This document shows, piece by piece, positions 1-18,335 of a DNA stretch of 64,000 bases (position 1 is the first letter of the stretch; each line of letters opens with the position of its first letter). The stretch covers positions 7,471,321-7,535,320 of the forward strand of contig CM055753.1 of the NCBI GenBank assembly GCA_029465975.1, read 5' to 3'. The position numbers and the translations under genes are program-made. Under the pieces are notes generated by a model. The model was not told where the DNA came from. It saw only the letters and a list, made by a program, of their open reading frames with translations, and did not search any database. Source of the DNA: Dallia pectoralis. Lineage: Eukaryota; Chordata; Actinopteri; Esociformes; Umbridae.

Positions 1-768
1 TAATTGAAGTTGCCTGTTTTAAAATGACCTAATGGCAAGGATGGGAAGGTGGGAAACTACAGTGAGAAGAATATAAGGGCGAGGTTGATTGTTGAGCGTA
101 AGCTTCATCATCTTTTCATCCTCTATCTTCATCCTCACCAAAGGAGTTGGTGTGGGTGTGGCTAGGGTAAGGTGACAATCTTCAGTAACTCCTGCCTCTC
201 TGAGGAGTGAGACTGAAGCGTCTTATTAGTGTTACATTTGTGTCAATCAAATCAAACCACCACTCAGCTCCACCCGAGGGCGGGCCCAGATTCTAGCAAT
301 TTCACTGGCCAGTCGTGAGCCAATAATATCATGCCATTTGTTTTGGGACACCCTCCCAGGGGCGGAGCTGCATGTACACAAGAGGCTGGGTTCTTATTGG
401 ACAAGTCTGTGCCTAAAAAGACATCATTTGGAGAGAAAAAAACATTACCGTTGCTAATTCAGGAAAAGGTTGTATGTGTCTAAATTAGGAACAGATCGCT
501 CCAATTCTACCTATCACTGTCTCTTTAAAGATCCACTGTCTTCCGCAACTATTGTTATATTCCAGTTGGTCATACCGGATCTCCTTAAAATCCCAAGACC
601 TCAGTGGATCCTTAAAATGGCCTGTAGATTTTTTCTTCCAGATATCAAACTGACATAGTGTTATTCTCTCCCCTAACCCCCACCACCCCGACCCTGTATG
701 CATGTATGTGTGTGTGTGTGTGTGTGTGTTTGTCATTACTTGTGTGCGCATACCTGTGTGTGTGTGTG

Positions 769-804
<36 letters not shown>

Positions 805-825
805 GGGGCAATCGCTGGCACACAG
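1..825 (+). other. matn1: matn1 intron (upstream part), no exon recognised
   Basis: No vWA-like or EGF-like reading frame is visible here. The first vWA domain expected for matrilin-1 must lie upstream of the window. A (TG)n tract occupies about 704-803 and sits where the polypyrimidine tract of the EGF exon acceptor would be. Short ORFs here run through the TG repeat and have no family signature. Confidence 0.6.
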
Positions 826-3198
826 AACCACCTAAGATTGTGGCGGACCTGTGTGCCACTGGCGACCACGACTGTCAGCAGGTATGCGTCAGCGCTCCGG
901 GCTCATTCAAGTGTGCCTGCAAGCAGGGCTTCGATCTGCAAGAGGATGGCAAGAGCTGCAAAGGTGAGTGTGAGGGCAAGCTGTGGCCGGTAGCCTAGGA
1001 GACAGAGACTGAGCATCTGACCCGTAACCGAGAGACCCCACGCTGGGATTCCGGAAAACATCTGTTGTTGGGTCCCTGAGTGAGGCAGTGAGCCTAACTG
1101 CGCCCGGGTGGCTGCGGTGTTCTCGGTCAACCTATTCCAGAATGAAGCTACGTTTGTGGTGATTTTTTGTTCCCTGACACCTGCCTCGCCCCTCCCAGCC
1201 TGTGGCAGCACGGCCACGGACGTCGTGTTCCTCATCGACGGTTCTAAGAGTGTGCGTCCAGAGAACTTCGAGCTGGTCAAAAAGTGGATCAACCAAATCG
1301 TAGACAAAATGGACGTGGCAGAGAACAAGGCTCGCGTCGGACTGGTGCAGTACTCCAGCACTGTCAAACAGGTGTGTGTGTGTTTATATTTTATAACAGG
1401 AAATCATAGGTCTACTTGTTGGCTATTTATTCCTCACTGGTTAACCATCATCTAACGGCGATATGCTCCAACTGTCTTTGTCTTCCTTCCATTTTATTTG
1501 TTCCCCCGTCCTCTTCCTCCCCTTACGTTTCCCTCGTGCCTCCTCCTTGTCCTCCTCCCATTCAATCTCTTTCCCCGTCCTCTTCCTCCCCTTACGTTTC
1601 CCTCGTGCCTCCTCCTTGTCCTCCTCCCATTCAATCTATTTCCCCGTCCTCTTCCTCCCCTTATGTTTCCTCCGTGCCTCCTACTTGTCTCTCTCCACTG
1701 CTCCTCTCTCAGGAGTTCTCTCTGGGTCAATACAACAACAAGAAAGACGTGAAGGATGCAGTGAAGAAGATGTCCTACTTGGAGAGAGGGACCATGACTG
1801 GCCAGGCCCTGCGCTTCCTCACTGATAACAGCTTCGCTCTAAGCAACGGTGCACGGCCTGGGGTCACCAAGGTCGGCATCGTCTTCACCGACGGACGTAG
1901 CCAGGACTACATCGGAGAAGCCGCCAAGAAGGCCAAGGTTCAAGGTGAGCTGCGAGGGATGCGGGTGTGTACGTGAGATTGTGTGTGTGATGTTCCGTAC
2001 ATTCACGTAGTGTTCTCCGCAGAACATGTTGGAATGTATGTGTGTCTGTTCGTGTGTGTGTCTATGTGTCTGTGTGTGTGTGTGTGTGTGTGTGAGTGTG
2101 TGTGTCTGTGTGTGTGTGTGTGTGCCTGTGTGTAGCTGTGTGTGTGTCTCTGTGTGTGTGTGTCTGCAGTGTCTCATCGCACTTCTCCCTCACATGTCCG
2201 TCTCTCTATAGGCCTTAAGATGTATGCTGTAGGTGTGGGAAATGCTGTAGAGGATGAGCTGAGAGAGATCGCATCAGAGCCAGTAGGGGAACACTACTTC
2301 TACACTGCAGACTTCAAAGCCATGACATCCATCGCTAATAAGCTGCAGATCAACTTCTGTCCAGGTACGACACACAAAACCACACACACCTACATGTGTG
2401 ATGGAGCTGGAGCTGCAGTAACTCTTTGTCTCAGGTAAACAATTGGCTTGATGGACTGCTCGGTCACCTCAAAGTCCTCTGGAGACATGATCTCATTGTA
2501 AGACAGAATAAGACAGTGCACAGTGCAGTTGAAAAAAACAGGACGGTAAACCCGGAATGCAGATTTGGATAGTTGGTAGTACATCAGGGCTAAGAGCTGT
2601 ATCCAACTGTTTAAACATATCACATTTTAAAAAATATACAAATAAATTAGAGTTAATATATGTCATTTGTCTCTCTCTACTTCTCTTAATTAGACATTTC
2701 AATTGATATCAAAATGTATTTATGTCATTATCTTTTTTATTATTACCATGACTTATACATAACTTTAACCATAAACCTAACCCCTCAACTTTTTTCTAAC
2801 CATAATGTCAGATGTAACCTGTAAAACCTTTTAAATTTAACCTTAAATTAAAAAAAACAACCTTTTCCCAAACGGCGACAGGGAAAGCAGACACACAATG
2901 TCTTGACCGACTAAAAGTCCATTAGGTTTTATCAACCATGTAAGACTCTTTGCTGTCTGTCGTTACAGAGGAGGACCCATGTGAATGTGAGACTCTGGTT
3001 AAGTTCCAGAAGAAAGTAGAAGATGCCCTACAGGCACTGATGAAAAAACATATCCTTTTCAAGAGTTAGAGAGAACAATGGTCGATCTTTGCGTTACCAC
3101 TATTCTGTGTTACATGACTGCCTTGCATTTCCTTGACCTTGATTTTACTGGAGGGCGTGTCGAAAAGGATTGCTGCGCTGGAGAACAAGATTGTCTGA
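826..3198 (+). CDS. matn1: matrilin-1 (cartilage matrix protein), 3' part
   Basis: Secreted cartilage matrix adaptor that oligomerises through its C-terminal coiled coil. Exons: 826-963 (EGF), 1199-1371, 1713-1944 and 2212-2364 (second vWA), 2969-3049 and 3149-3198 (coiled coil). Phases join cleanly, giving 274 residues to the TGA at 3196. The EGF exon reads DLCATGDHDCQQVC, then CACKQGFDL. The vWA exon has the MIDAS motif DVVFLIDGSKS, then TMTGQALR and VGIVFTDGRSQDY; the third vWA exon has MYAVGVGNAVEDELREIASE. After the vWA come CECETLVKFQ and a heptad stretch ending SKRIAALENKIV, close to human MATN1. A single EGF between vWA domains fits MATN1 rather than MATN2, 3 or 4. The first vWA, signal peptide and promoter are outside the window. 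The EGF acceptor at 824-825 (CACAG) has no normal pyrimidine tract. Confidence 0.95.
1500..1700 (+). repeat. C/T-rich tandem repeat, about 69 bp unit, under 3 copies
   Basis: Units of about 69 bp starting TTCCCCGTCCTCTTCCTCCC repeat in the matn1 intron just before the 1713 acceptor. They provide a very long pyrimidine tract. The ORFs on both strands are low-complexity shadows. Confidence 0.85.
2052..2167 (+). repeat. (TG)n microsatellite in matn1 intron
   Basis: Interrupted TG dinucleotide run inside the intron between the 1713-1944 and 2212-2364 exons. Confidence 0.9.
3050..3148 (+). other. matn1: U12-type AT-AC intron in matn1
   Basis: The intron starts with ATATCCTTTT at 3050, the exact U12 AT-AC donor consensus, and ends in TTTTAC at 3148. 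TTCCTTGAC at 3129-3137 matches the U12 branch site, with the branch adenosine 12 nt before the 3' end. No GT-AG pair restores the frame. Removing these 99 bp joins ATGAAAAAAC to TGGAGGGCGTG and continues the coiled-coil frame. Matrilin genes are known to carry an AT-AC intron at this coiled-coil position. Confidence 0.93.
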
Positions 3199-3845
3199 AG
3201 GCACAAACACACACACCCCAAACTCCAAATACCCCAAACTTCACAACCCCTTTTTACTTCCTGTTGTGCCTGAAGAACCTATGATCCCTGACCTCTGACC
3301 TAGGCGTGTCCACTTTGGCCCTGCCTCTCTTTCTGCCTCACCTTGTCCATCAATGTGATCCCTGGAAATATGGCACCAGTCGCCATGCTAGCCAGTTTTC
3401 GATGCACGCCTCTCAACACCCTCCTTTAGACAGCTTGTGTGTGTGCATAAATTAAATTCTTCCCTCATAGGGAACCAGTGTTTGTACTCTGAATGGTCCT
3501 GTCATTAAGGTGGCCTGTACGTACACACAACATAAAGTCTCCCACAGTCAGCAGCCTGTGGGTGCCCCCCTGAAATGTTGCCCCCCAAAGGACACATGGC
3601 TTGTAACCTCCAGAAGAATAGTACATCAGTTCCATCTATCTATTTGTAATTTTTACCTCTCAGAATCTCCTCGTACTCATCTCAGTACTTTCCCCCAATT
3701 ATTACCTCACAAGGGTGTCTGTTATTTTGTACGGAATATATATATAAAGGTGATTTAATATAAAATTGGTCGTAAAGGTACTGTACATGTGTTGTTTATT
3801 CATTTTCTTATTTTATTTTCCTAAATAAAGACATTTCAGGAAGTA
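3199..3845 (+). other. matn1: matn1 3' UTR with poly(A) signal
   Basis: Follows the matn1 stop codon. AATAAA at 3824-3829 is the best poly(A) signal. No coding signature was seen in the short ORFs here. Confidence 0.6.
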
Positions 3846-5169
3846 TACATTGTTTTAAAGCTTCATTTTTCACATAAACATCACATGATATTGTCACAAG
3901 TGTAGCAAAATGCTTGTTTTCATATCTTTTAACCCATAAACAAAGCAGTTGATTAAATAAATGAACTCTAACATGAATAAGAATTCCACCTTTTTCAGAT
4001 TGTTTGGTATTGAAAAGCCCATATTTACAATAGTGTTATTTTTAGGTCTGAATGCTTCAGCACAGTATCTTATAGAACAATGTGGACTATGTTCTCTTAT
4101 AATCTCCACCAAACATAGCAATAATATGATTGACCCTCTTCCAGGACCCTGCTCCTCTGTAGTCCCCCCTGAACTTAGTCCCAACTGCAGATGTTAATTC
4201 CGACCATATATTCATATTTTCAATGAGATTCTTATTTATATCTCAACCTAGATCACTTAAGTCAAATGATTGGTTCTGACAAAATTAGAAAACTCAAATC
4301 CTGCGTGAAAAATGATTTTCGTATACACACTATTTTTAGTATGGTCAAATGACACAAGTACTACACATTTGCTAAATAAAGTGGTAGAACTAATGTATTT
4401 TTTCAAAAACAACTGTTTTATTTACATATTAAATTATATTTGTACACACACGAACGATCTGACTACATCAGTTTCATATTGAAAGGTAAATAACCTATCA
4501 GAATTCAGTACGCATAAACTTCCGGGTGTTCTATATGTGACGTCAGTGTCAAAGCCACATTGACTGAGGGACTTCTTTTATCTGGCCCAGGCGTCCGTTC
4601 AAGGCATGTTTTGCACCGAAAGTTGGTAACATACTTCAGAACCAAGCAGATTCCTGCGCAAAATCGAAACAGCGACATAAATAGTGCGTGGAGTAATTAG
4701 TCACTTACGATCATTTGAAAGTGACTGCTTTTAATGAATAGGCTGTATTGCCACCTGCATAAAAACTCACAAAAGTTACGTTTATTAGGATCCCCATGAC
4801 ATTTACAGAAAATCCATACAATTGATTATCCTAATCAAAAGAAAGCAAAAGATCCCTAACAAATTACAACAATTTTAAAATCCCCAAAATATTTATGGAT
4901 TATAGAAGTGTTTTTCTGTGACTCTCCTACAAACCGTGCACCTAACAGATCTCTTCCGCCTTCTCCCGCTGACGTGCCGGGTCATTTGTTCAAAGTCTGA
5001 CATGAATGTGTCAATTTGAGGAGGATATTTCTGTTCGTTGTTACTGTCAGACCAGGGTATGCTGGCGATATTGTATTGATTTGTGACAGGCTGGGTGCTA
5101 CCTAAATTAGCACCTCAGTATTCGATAATATTAGGTAGCTAGAGACAAGAAATAGTTCTGTAGGTTGTT
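3846..5169 (+). promoter_or_regulatory. matn1-sesn2 intergenic region with sesn2 promoter
   Basis: AT-rich spacer followed by presumed sesn2 promoter and 5' UTR. A palindromic cAMP/ATF site TGACGTCA lies at 4538-4545 and a TGACGTG half site near 4969. SESN2 is a known stress and ATF4-responsive gene, so these are plausible elements, but the start site is not defined. An in-frame TAG at 5161-5163 closes the frame just before the sesn2 ATG. No other gene seen. Confidence 0.35.
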
Positions 5170-11259
<6,090 letters not shown>

Positions 11260-12050
11260 CCCCATGCCTGAAACTGCACACACTGCTGTCTGCCTGCCCG
11301 CCCTGGAGTGTCTACTTGTATGCACAAACACACTACTCTAAATGTCTCCTGTCTAGATTTATCATGAGCCAGTGCTGTGTTAGAAATCGCATGCAGATTT
11401 GACTGCCATCCTAAGTGCCGGTCCAATTCACAAAAGCTGCCCCCTCTGTGAATGATTTGCTGTAGTCACGCGTCTAAAGACGGTGTTCGGAAATGTCTTT
11501 TTTTCAACTTGATGATTTAATCAGCTTGACTACATTTATGTGCGATACTCCTTGTGAGGTGCGTAGCTGCTTAGTGAACTCTAGTACCGTAAGTCGGTTA
11601 CCTCCAATAATCACTCTCTTTTGCTTGGGGACTCTTGAATGTGATAATGTGAAATGTCAGTCTGGGCTGAGGATCTGTGTACTTATTGATTTGAGTGCAG
11701 TAAGTTAGTGTTTATGGGATAAAAATATCTGTTAGGTGCTGACCACAAAAAGGTTGATCTAATTAGCATATACCAAACATATCCCCACCAGCCTGCAAGA
11801 CCTGTGAAGGAGTCAAGCTCCTTTGTTGCAATTTTTTTTTACATTTAATTTTCATCTCTGTAATGTACTTCATTTTAATGAGTTTCTCGGGTTGTACCGG
11901 ATTTGTGGAAAAACCTCTTTTCAGTCAATCATCTCACTGTGTTAAACTGTTACAGGAGAAGCTACTTTTTCAGTGTTGGTTACAAATGATGCATCTGATC
12001 AGACATCAGGTAATTTAATGAATGTATTTTTCTCTACAATAAAGTTTTGT
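11260..12050 (+). other. sesn2: sesn2 3' UTR
   Basis: Follows the TGA at 11257. AATAAA at 12038-12043 is a good candidate poly(A) signal. The ORFs here lack recognisable domains. Confidence 0.5.
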
Positions 12051-12948
12051 TATCAAAATTCGCATGATGTGGAGTTCCAGACCTGTTTAAAAGGCACTGT
12101 CGGGCCCTCTGCAGTTCCGCAGTCTGGCCACGGAGGGGAGACAAAGGTTCTCTATCTTACTGCGTGTGTGGACGATACGATTCATGGAGTGCCACAGGTA
12201 CTGTACGACTTAATTTAGCAGTTTATAGACTGCATTGATAACTCCAGGACGAGAGTTGTATACCCATGTCTTACTGGATCAACAAATTGGAGATTTCATA
12301 GACCTTCAGGGTCTCAAATGGCGCTGTTGTCCTACTCTGCCCCGCAGTACAGCGGCTGACAGTAACAACAGGATTTGCTTTACAGGATTTAGGATGACGG
12401 ACAAATATTGCTCAGCTCTGAAACGAATTCTTGTGGACTTGCTGCGTGCAGGCATGGCTAGAATTAAAATCGGACGGCAGAATATTTCGACGTTCAGAAG
12501 AGAGAAGTTGAGAACAAAGAATGGAATCTCTAGCCGTAAAGGTCAAACTGTAAATATGTTGGTGTAGGCGGCCACACAGCTGGCAAGCCTCTGTTCATGT
12601 ACATGTTAACCTCTTCCTGTAGCTATCGCACCTCTCCAAACACAACACCAAGTGTGTGTCCTTTTTGCGTTTCTCTACCTCGCAGGATAGAAAGTGTCTG
12701 GCTATAGCCGAGCGTTTGTCAAAACCCGTCCGCGGAGGAATACATGCAGTCTCTGACAGTGACACACACATCGCGTAGGACAAGTTTTTCGACCACTTGA
12801 GCTTCTACGCCAAAAGCCCGCGCACGTGACCACAAAAACGGTTTAAATTCGAATTACGTTTTGAACGTCCAGTGCCTACCAGCCGTCAGGGGGCGCGCAT
12901 CAACTAGTGTGGATACCTGGCAGCGAACGAGTCAACCCTTCCGGACAC
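12051..12948 (+). promoter_or_regulatory. fgr: Spacer and likely fgr promoter
   Basis: CpG density rises from about 12640 onward (CCGCGG, GCGCGC, CGCGTAGG), unlike the flanking AT-rich DNA, as expected just before a first exon. The ORF at 12235-12567 has no recognised domain. Confidence 0.35.
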
Positions 12949-12979
<31 letters not shown>

Positions 12980-13158
12980 CGCGCCGCGCGTTCACATCTC
13001 CTCCCAAGTGGAGCGTGCGGCTCAGCTGTCTCCCAGCGACCCGCTTGTAGTCACCGTCCTGTTGTGTCCGGTGGGCCTGGAACTGTATACCTCCCTGTGC
13101 CATTCACACCTTCCCCCGCAAGCCCGCGGAGATAACGGGCGACCCATCTGGTTATTAG
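12949..13158 (+). other. fgr: Probable non-coding first exon of fgr
   Basis: CpG-rich stretch with a (GA)n run at about 12952-12979, ending in the strong donor TTATTAG|GTGAGTAGG at 13158/13159. It is the only promoter-like segment between the sesn2 3' UTR and the fgr coding exons. A 101-residue ORF crosses the donor but resembles nothing. The 5' end is a guess. Confidence 0.4.
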
Positions 13159-14033
13159 GTGAGTAGGTCCGTGTGTGTGATTTTTTTTATTTATTTTTTT
13201 GCTGTATATGAGATGGAAAGTTTCAACGTCACTAATACAGTAGTGTGTGTGTGAGTGTTTTACAGTAAATTGTCAGTTTGTAGCATTGTAAAGTCTAGGA
13301 CAACAATGCCCGTCTATGTTGACTTCCTTCCCCATGTTTCCGAGCGGAGGATTGCAACGGTATTACTTCATGGTTTTATTGTGGGCATGTATGTAATAAA
13401 ATTGTCTTCGCTGTCTCTCGCGTGAATTTAAAATGTTAGTCATATTCTGCGGGATCCTACTGGGTTTCGCTATCGACGTTGCATTGGGGCTGGCAACTTT
13501 TCTCACACTTTAAAAAAAAAACCAATTCCTTCCACTTTATCGAATTATATGAACGCCTATCCATTATGTAAATGCCATTGGCTGGTGTAACATCTCATAA
13601 AAGGAAGTTTTGGTAGTGAAAAATGCAGCGGTGCTTGTGCTCAGAATGAGCTCAGCAAAACTTCCCCTCTTTCACACTTTGCCTGTCAAGGCAGTTATTT
13701 TGAAATCAGATTACAGCACAATAACGGAACCCCAGGTTGGATGTAATTCCTCGCTACATGACTACTTGCTATATGACATTACTAGGCAAGCTCCACATTG
13801 GCTACTACAGTATAATGTTAGGTCTCTAGTAAAAAGTTGTGCTCAATAAGGTCAATGCGCTGTCATTAAACTAGGACACGGTCACAACACAGGGCATTCC
13901 ACTTCCATAACGGAAATAAATGGCCATTCATTTCGACAGTTGGACAATGGGTTTCAGGACGTGGTCATTTGTAGCAATACAGGATGAGCCTTCAGCTCTG
14001 TAGATTACAGCAGCAGCAGCAGCATACAATGAT

Positions 14034-14484
14034 GAGCCAAAACATTATGACCATACTTGGCACTGACCGATCTACGGCTTCGCAGGCACATAGTGGCACA
14101 AATCCTGTCATAACAATCATTAACAGTTTGTGACTTTACGTCGGGAGGGTTGCCTTCGTTGCCTTCGACGAGCTCTGAGGTGCTGAACACTCGGATGTCG
14201 GTTTGTGGTTTGTCCCGCCTCAGACCACAGTCGGGGACCACCACAGTCGGTGACCGGGAGCACCCCAGACGACTTGCAGTTTCAGGGAAGCTCTGTACCA
14301 TTCGTCATGGCCCTGACAAAGTGATTCTTGTCAAAGTCACTCTGTTCTTTAGTCCGGTCGATTTCTCCTGCATCCAACACGTTGACTATGAGAACTGATT
14401 GTTTTCTTATCTTGATATTTGCCCATGTTATGAGATGATCATGGTTATTTGCTTCACCTGTGGGTGGTCAAGATGTTGTGGCTC
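14034..14484 (-). mobile_element. Tc1-derived deletion element with terminal inverted repeats
   Basis: The left end GAGCCAAAACATTATGACCA (14034-14053) and the reverse complement of 14465-14484 match at 17 of 20 positions. The interior matches the N-terminal coding part of the same Tc1-like family read in antisense, such as GGGAGCACCCCAGACGACTT and CTTGTCAAAGTCACTC. About 450 bp remain, so this is a non-autonomous internal-deletion copy. Confidence 0.7.
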
Positions 14485-14639
14485 ACAAGTGGATAATCTA
14501 TGTATGCTTTTAACACATCACTAAACACCTGATTCAATTATAACCGCTTGTGTAAAAACAAAATGTGGATCTCTTAGTTCCCCATGGCTGGGTTCATGAA
14601 ACAATTAAATTACAGGATAACTATGTCCTGTACTAAGAT

Positions 14640-15440
14640 GAACCCTTGTGTTAGTTGTTAGGCCAGAGATACTCCCTCGTGTTAGTTATTAGGCCAGAGA
14701 TAATCTCTCATATTAGTTGTTAGGCCAGAGATAATCCCTTATGTTAGTTATTAGGCCAGAGATAATCTCTCATATTAGTTGTTAGGCCAGAGATAATCCC
14801 TTATTTTAGTTATTAGGCTACAGTAAATCCCTTATGTTAGTTGTTAGGCCAGAGATAATCTCTCATGTTAGTTATTAGGCCAGAGATAATCCCTTATTTT
14901 AGTTATTAGGCCAGAGATACTCCATCCTGTTAGTTATTAGGCCAGAGATAATCTCTCATGTTAGTTGTTAAGACAGAGATAATCCCTTATGTTAGTTGTT
15001 AGGCCAGAGATAATCCCTTATGTTAGTTGTTAAAACAGAGATAATCCCTTATTTGAGTTATTAGGCCAGAGATAATCCCTCCTGTTAGTTGTTAGGCCAG
15101 AGATAATCTCTCATGTTAGTTATTAGGCCAGAGATAATCTCTCATGTTAGTTATTAGGCCAGAGATAATCCCTTATATTAGTTATTAGGCCAGAGATAAT
15201 CCCTCATGTTAGTTATTAGGCCAGAGATAATCCCTCATGTTAGTTATTAGGCCAGAGATAATCTCTCATGTTAGTTATTAGGCCAGAGATAATCCCTTAT
15301 GTTAGTTATTAGGCCAGAGATAATTCCTTATGTTAGTTATTAGGCCAGAGATAATCCCTTATATTAGTTGTTAGGCCAGAGATAATCCCTTATGTTAGTT
15401 GTTAGGCTACAGTAAATCCCACATGTTAGTTGTTAGGTTA
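14640..15440 (+). repeat. 31-bp minisatellite, about 25 copies
   Basis: Unit TTAGTTATTAGGCCAGAGAT followed by AATCYCTYATG, repeated in tandem with point variants and decaying toward 15560. Confidence 0.95.
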
Positions 15441-16189
15441 CAGATAATCCCTCGTGTAAATTGAAAGCTACAGATAATCTCCTCCATTAGTTAGTTGACA
15501 ATTCCGATAATCCTTCAAATTAGTTGTTAGGTGACAGATTATCATTCTCGTTATTAGTAGTATACAGAAAATCTCTCTTGTCTTTTTTTTTTATTTAGAT
15601 ATAAACCTCCTTGTTGATCAACAATTCAGATAAACCTCCATGTTAACAGCCAATATATAAATTGGCAGACTAGAGAGCTCTCCACTTAACGCCTGTGTAA
15701 ACAAACTGCTTTGGCTCTCAGACCCATTTTTGAGATCAGAGAGAAAATCATGTCTCCTGTCGCTTGTCTGCAAGCGGGTCGGGGAGACCCAATCTGAGGG
15801 TTACAGATTGTCCCTTTGAGACATCCCAGATGCCCGCGTTATTTGAACAGGGTTAATTGTTTTGGTACCGAAAAAATATGCGAGATCATGTTTCATGAAC
15901 AATGTGTTTTCTTGCTTTGACAGATTGTTAGACAAGACGGCCAGTGAGATGACAGCGGCATGGTATCGCCCAGAATGAGTATATATTGTATAGAGTGTAG
16001 GGCGATCACAGAAGCCTACAAGTCACGTGTGCGTTTACATGACAGCTCTGTCTGCATGCGTGGATGACTGAAACATTTGGGGCTGCTGTGAACGACACTC
16101 ATTAAAGGAACTTACCAGTAGTCTATAATCAGATCTTCTTCTTGAGAAACTCTCACCCCTCCCCTACCCCCTCCCCCATCTGCAACGCA

Positions 16190-17040
16190 AGGCAAGTTTT
16201 TTTGCAAAGCGCAATTTATACATAGGGCCATTCAAAGTGCATTACATTAGAGGATAATACAATAAATTAGGGGGAAAAAATAAGATACATGTAGTATTCA
16301 GACAAAACATACAAACAACTGTTATATTTGAGGTGGCTAAAATTGAATAAAAGACAGAAGAAAACATTTAAAAGTGGGCAATCTCGGAGCAAGTATTTTT
16401 ATGACTAAACCCTCCCTCACCAGCCTGTCTTTATCTGGTGACAGTAAGCAGACCAGACCCTGATGACCAGAGGGAACTAGAGGGTTAATACTGAGTGAAA
16501 AGGTCTGAGATGTAACATTACCCCGGAAACACTGTGATTTATAGACATGTAGCTAATTCTTAAAATCTATTCTATGAGATACATGGAGCCCTGAGGACTG
16601 GTGTATTGTGTTTCTTTGTGTTCACTTTTCTTCGTTTATGTTTGAACATAAGCAGCAGCGATCTAAATGAGCTGCAATGTTCCAAAGGCTTTTTTAGAGA
16701 GACTTAAAGGCAGGCCATTACAGTAGTCCAACCTACTGAAAATAAATGCGGCCCGGACATTTTTCCTCAAATTTTAGCTATGTTTTTAAGGTTATAATAG
16801 GCAGATTTTGTCACACATTTTTATGTGGCTATAGAAATTCAGTTCAGAATCCATAACTACGGCATTGGCCCGAAGAAATAAATGATTTGGAAGCTGTGTA
16901 GCATTAGCTGGTAGGTTGGAGGTAAGCCCTCTTAGTAGGGCAAACATACCCAGACCTAGCCTGTTTGTTTTTAGGTCGTCTGCAAATTTCAGGTGCTGAG
17001 AGGGTGCGTTGAAAAAGGAAGACACTAAACTCAGTGTTTA
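16190..17040. repeat. Teleost-wide interspersed repeat copy
   Basis: Starts like the familiar fish repeat with GCAATTTATACATAGGGCCA and AAGTGCATTACAT, then contains CATTACAGTAGTCCAACCTA, TGTTTTTAAGGTTATAATAG and ATGTGGCTATAGAAATTCAG, all segments of a very common repeat in teleost genomes. Diverged; class not assigned here. Confidence 0.6.
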
Positions 17041-17129
17041 ACCACAGAGGAGCCTGGCTAGTCGGTCACTGCATTACAGGCTCGTGTTGCAGCTTAATAT
17101 GTATTAGGCTGCAAAAGCAATGGGGACTC

Positions 17130-17970
17130 TGAGGAACTCCATCAATAGTACTGATTACGGTGTTGATAGTGGTGTTATAATTAATATGGTGGTAATAGTA
17201 CTGATTGTGGTGTTGATAGTGTTGTTATATTGAATATGGTGGTAATAGTACTGATTATGGTGTTGATAGTGTTGTTATAATGTATATGGTGGTAATAGTA
17301 CTGATTATGGTGTTAATAGTGTTGTTATAATGAATATGGTGGTAATAGTACTGATTATGGTGTTAATAGTGTTGTTATAATGAATATGGTGGTAATAGTA
17401 CTGATTATGGTGTTGATAGTGTTGTTATAATGAATATGGTGGTAATAGTACTGATTATGGTGTTAATAGTGTTGTTATAATGAATATGGTGGTAATAGTA
17501 CTGATTATGGTGTTGATAGTGTTGTTATAATGAATATGGTGGTAATAGTACTGATTATGGTGTTGATAGTGTTGTTATAATGTATATGGTGGTAATAGTA
17601 CTGATTATGGTGTTAATAGTGTTGTTATAATGTATATGGTGGTAATAGTACTGATTATGGTGTTAATAGTGTTGTTATAATGTATATGGTGGTAATAGTA
17701 CTGATTATGGTGTTAATAGTGTTGTTATAATGAATATGGTGGTAATAGTACTGATTATGGTGTTGATAGTGTTGTTATATTGAATATGGTGGTAATAGTA
17801 CTGATTATCGTGTTAATAGTGTTGTTATAATGAATATGGTGGTAATAGTACTGATTATGGTGTTGATAGTGTTGTTATAATGTATATGGTGGTAATAGTA
17901 CTGATTATGGTGTTGATAGTGTTGTTATAATGAATATGGTGGTAATAGTACTGATTATAGTGTTGATAGT
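17130..17970 (+). repeat. 50-bp AT-rich minisatellite, about 16 copies
   Basis: Unit TGAATATGGTGGTAATAGTA, CTGATTATGGTGTTGATAGT, GTTGTTATAA. Copies differ mainly at TGA/TGT and GAT/AAT positions. Confidence 0.95.
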
Positions 17971-18335
17971 TATACTATTGTAAGTAAATTGATATATTAG
18001 TAGTTGGAATGATAATAGTGGCATTGGTAAAAGTAGTATAAGTGTTACTAATATTAGTGATTGAAATGTTAGTAGTGGTATTAGTAAAAGTATTATTAGT
18101 GTAACTCATATTAGTATTTGTAACTTAGTAGTGTAGTTGTAATATTAATATTAGTTTAACTACTATTAGCGGTTGTAACATAGTAGTGTAGTTGTTACAT
18201 TAGTACTAGTGTAACTAATATTAGTAGTTGTAACGTAGTAGGGTAACTGTAATATTAGCGGTTGTAACGTTGTAGTGTAACTGTAAATTAGTTTAACTAA
18301 TTTTAGTGGTTATAACGTAGTAGTGTAGGTGTGGT
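17971..18335 (+). repeat. Degenerate AT-rich repeat (GTAGTNGTAAYATTAGT-like)
   Basis: Loose repeats of TTGTAACGTAGTAGTGTA and AACTAATATTAGTAG continue from the 50-bp array with no fixed period. Confidence 0.6.

Noticed and set aside
12861..13166. 101-residue ORF in CpG-rich DNA
   Set aside because: Crosses a strong splice donor at 13158 and contains a (GA)n run; better explained as a non-coding first exon.
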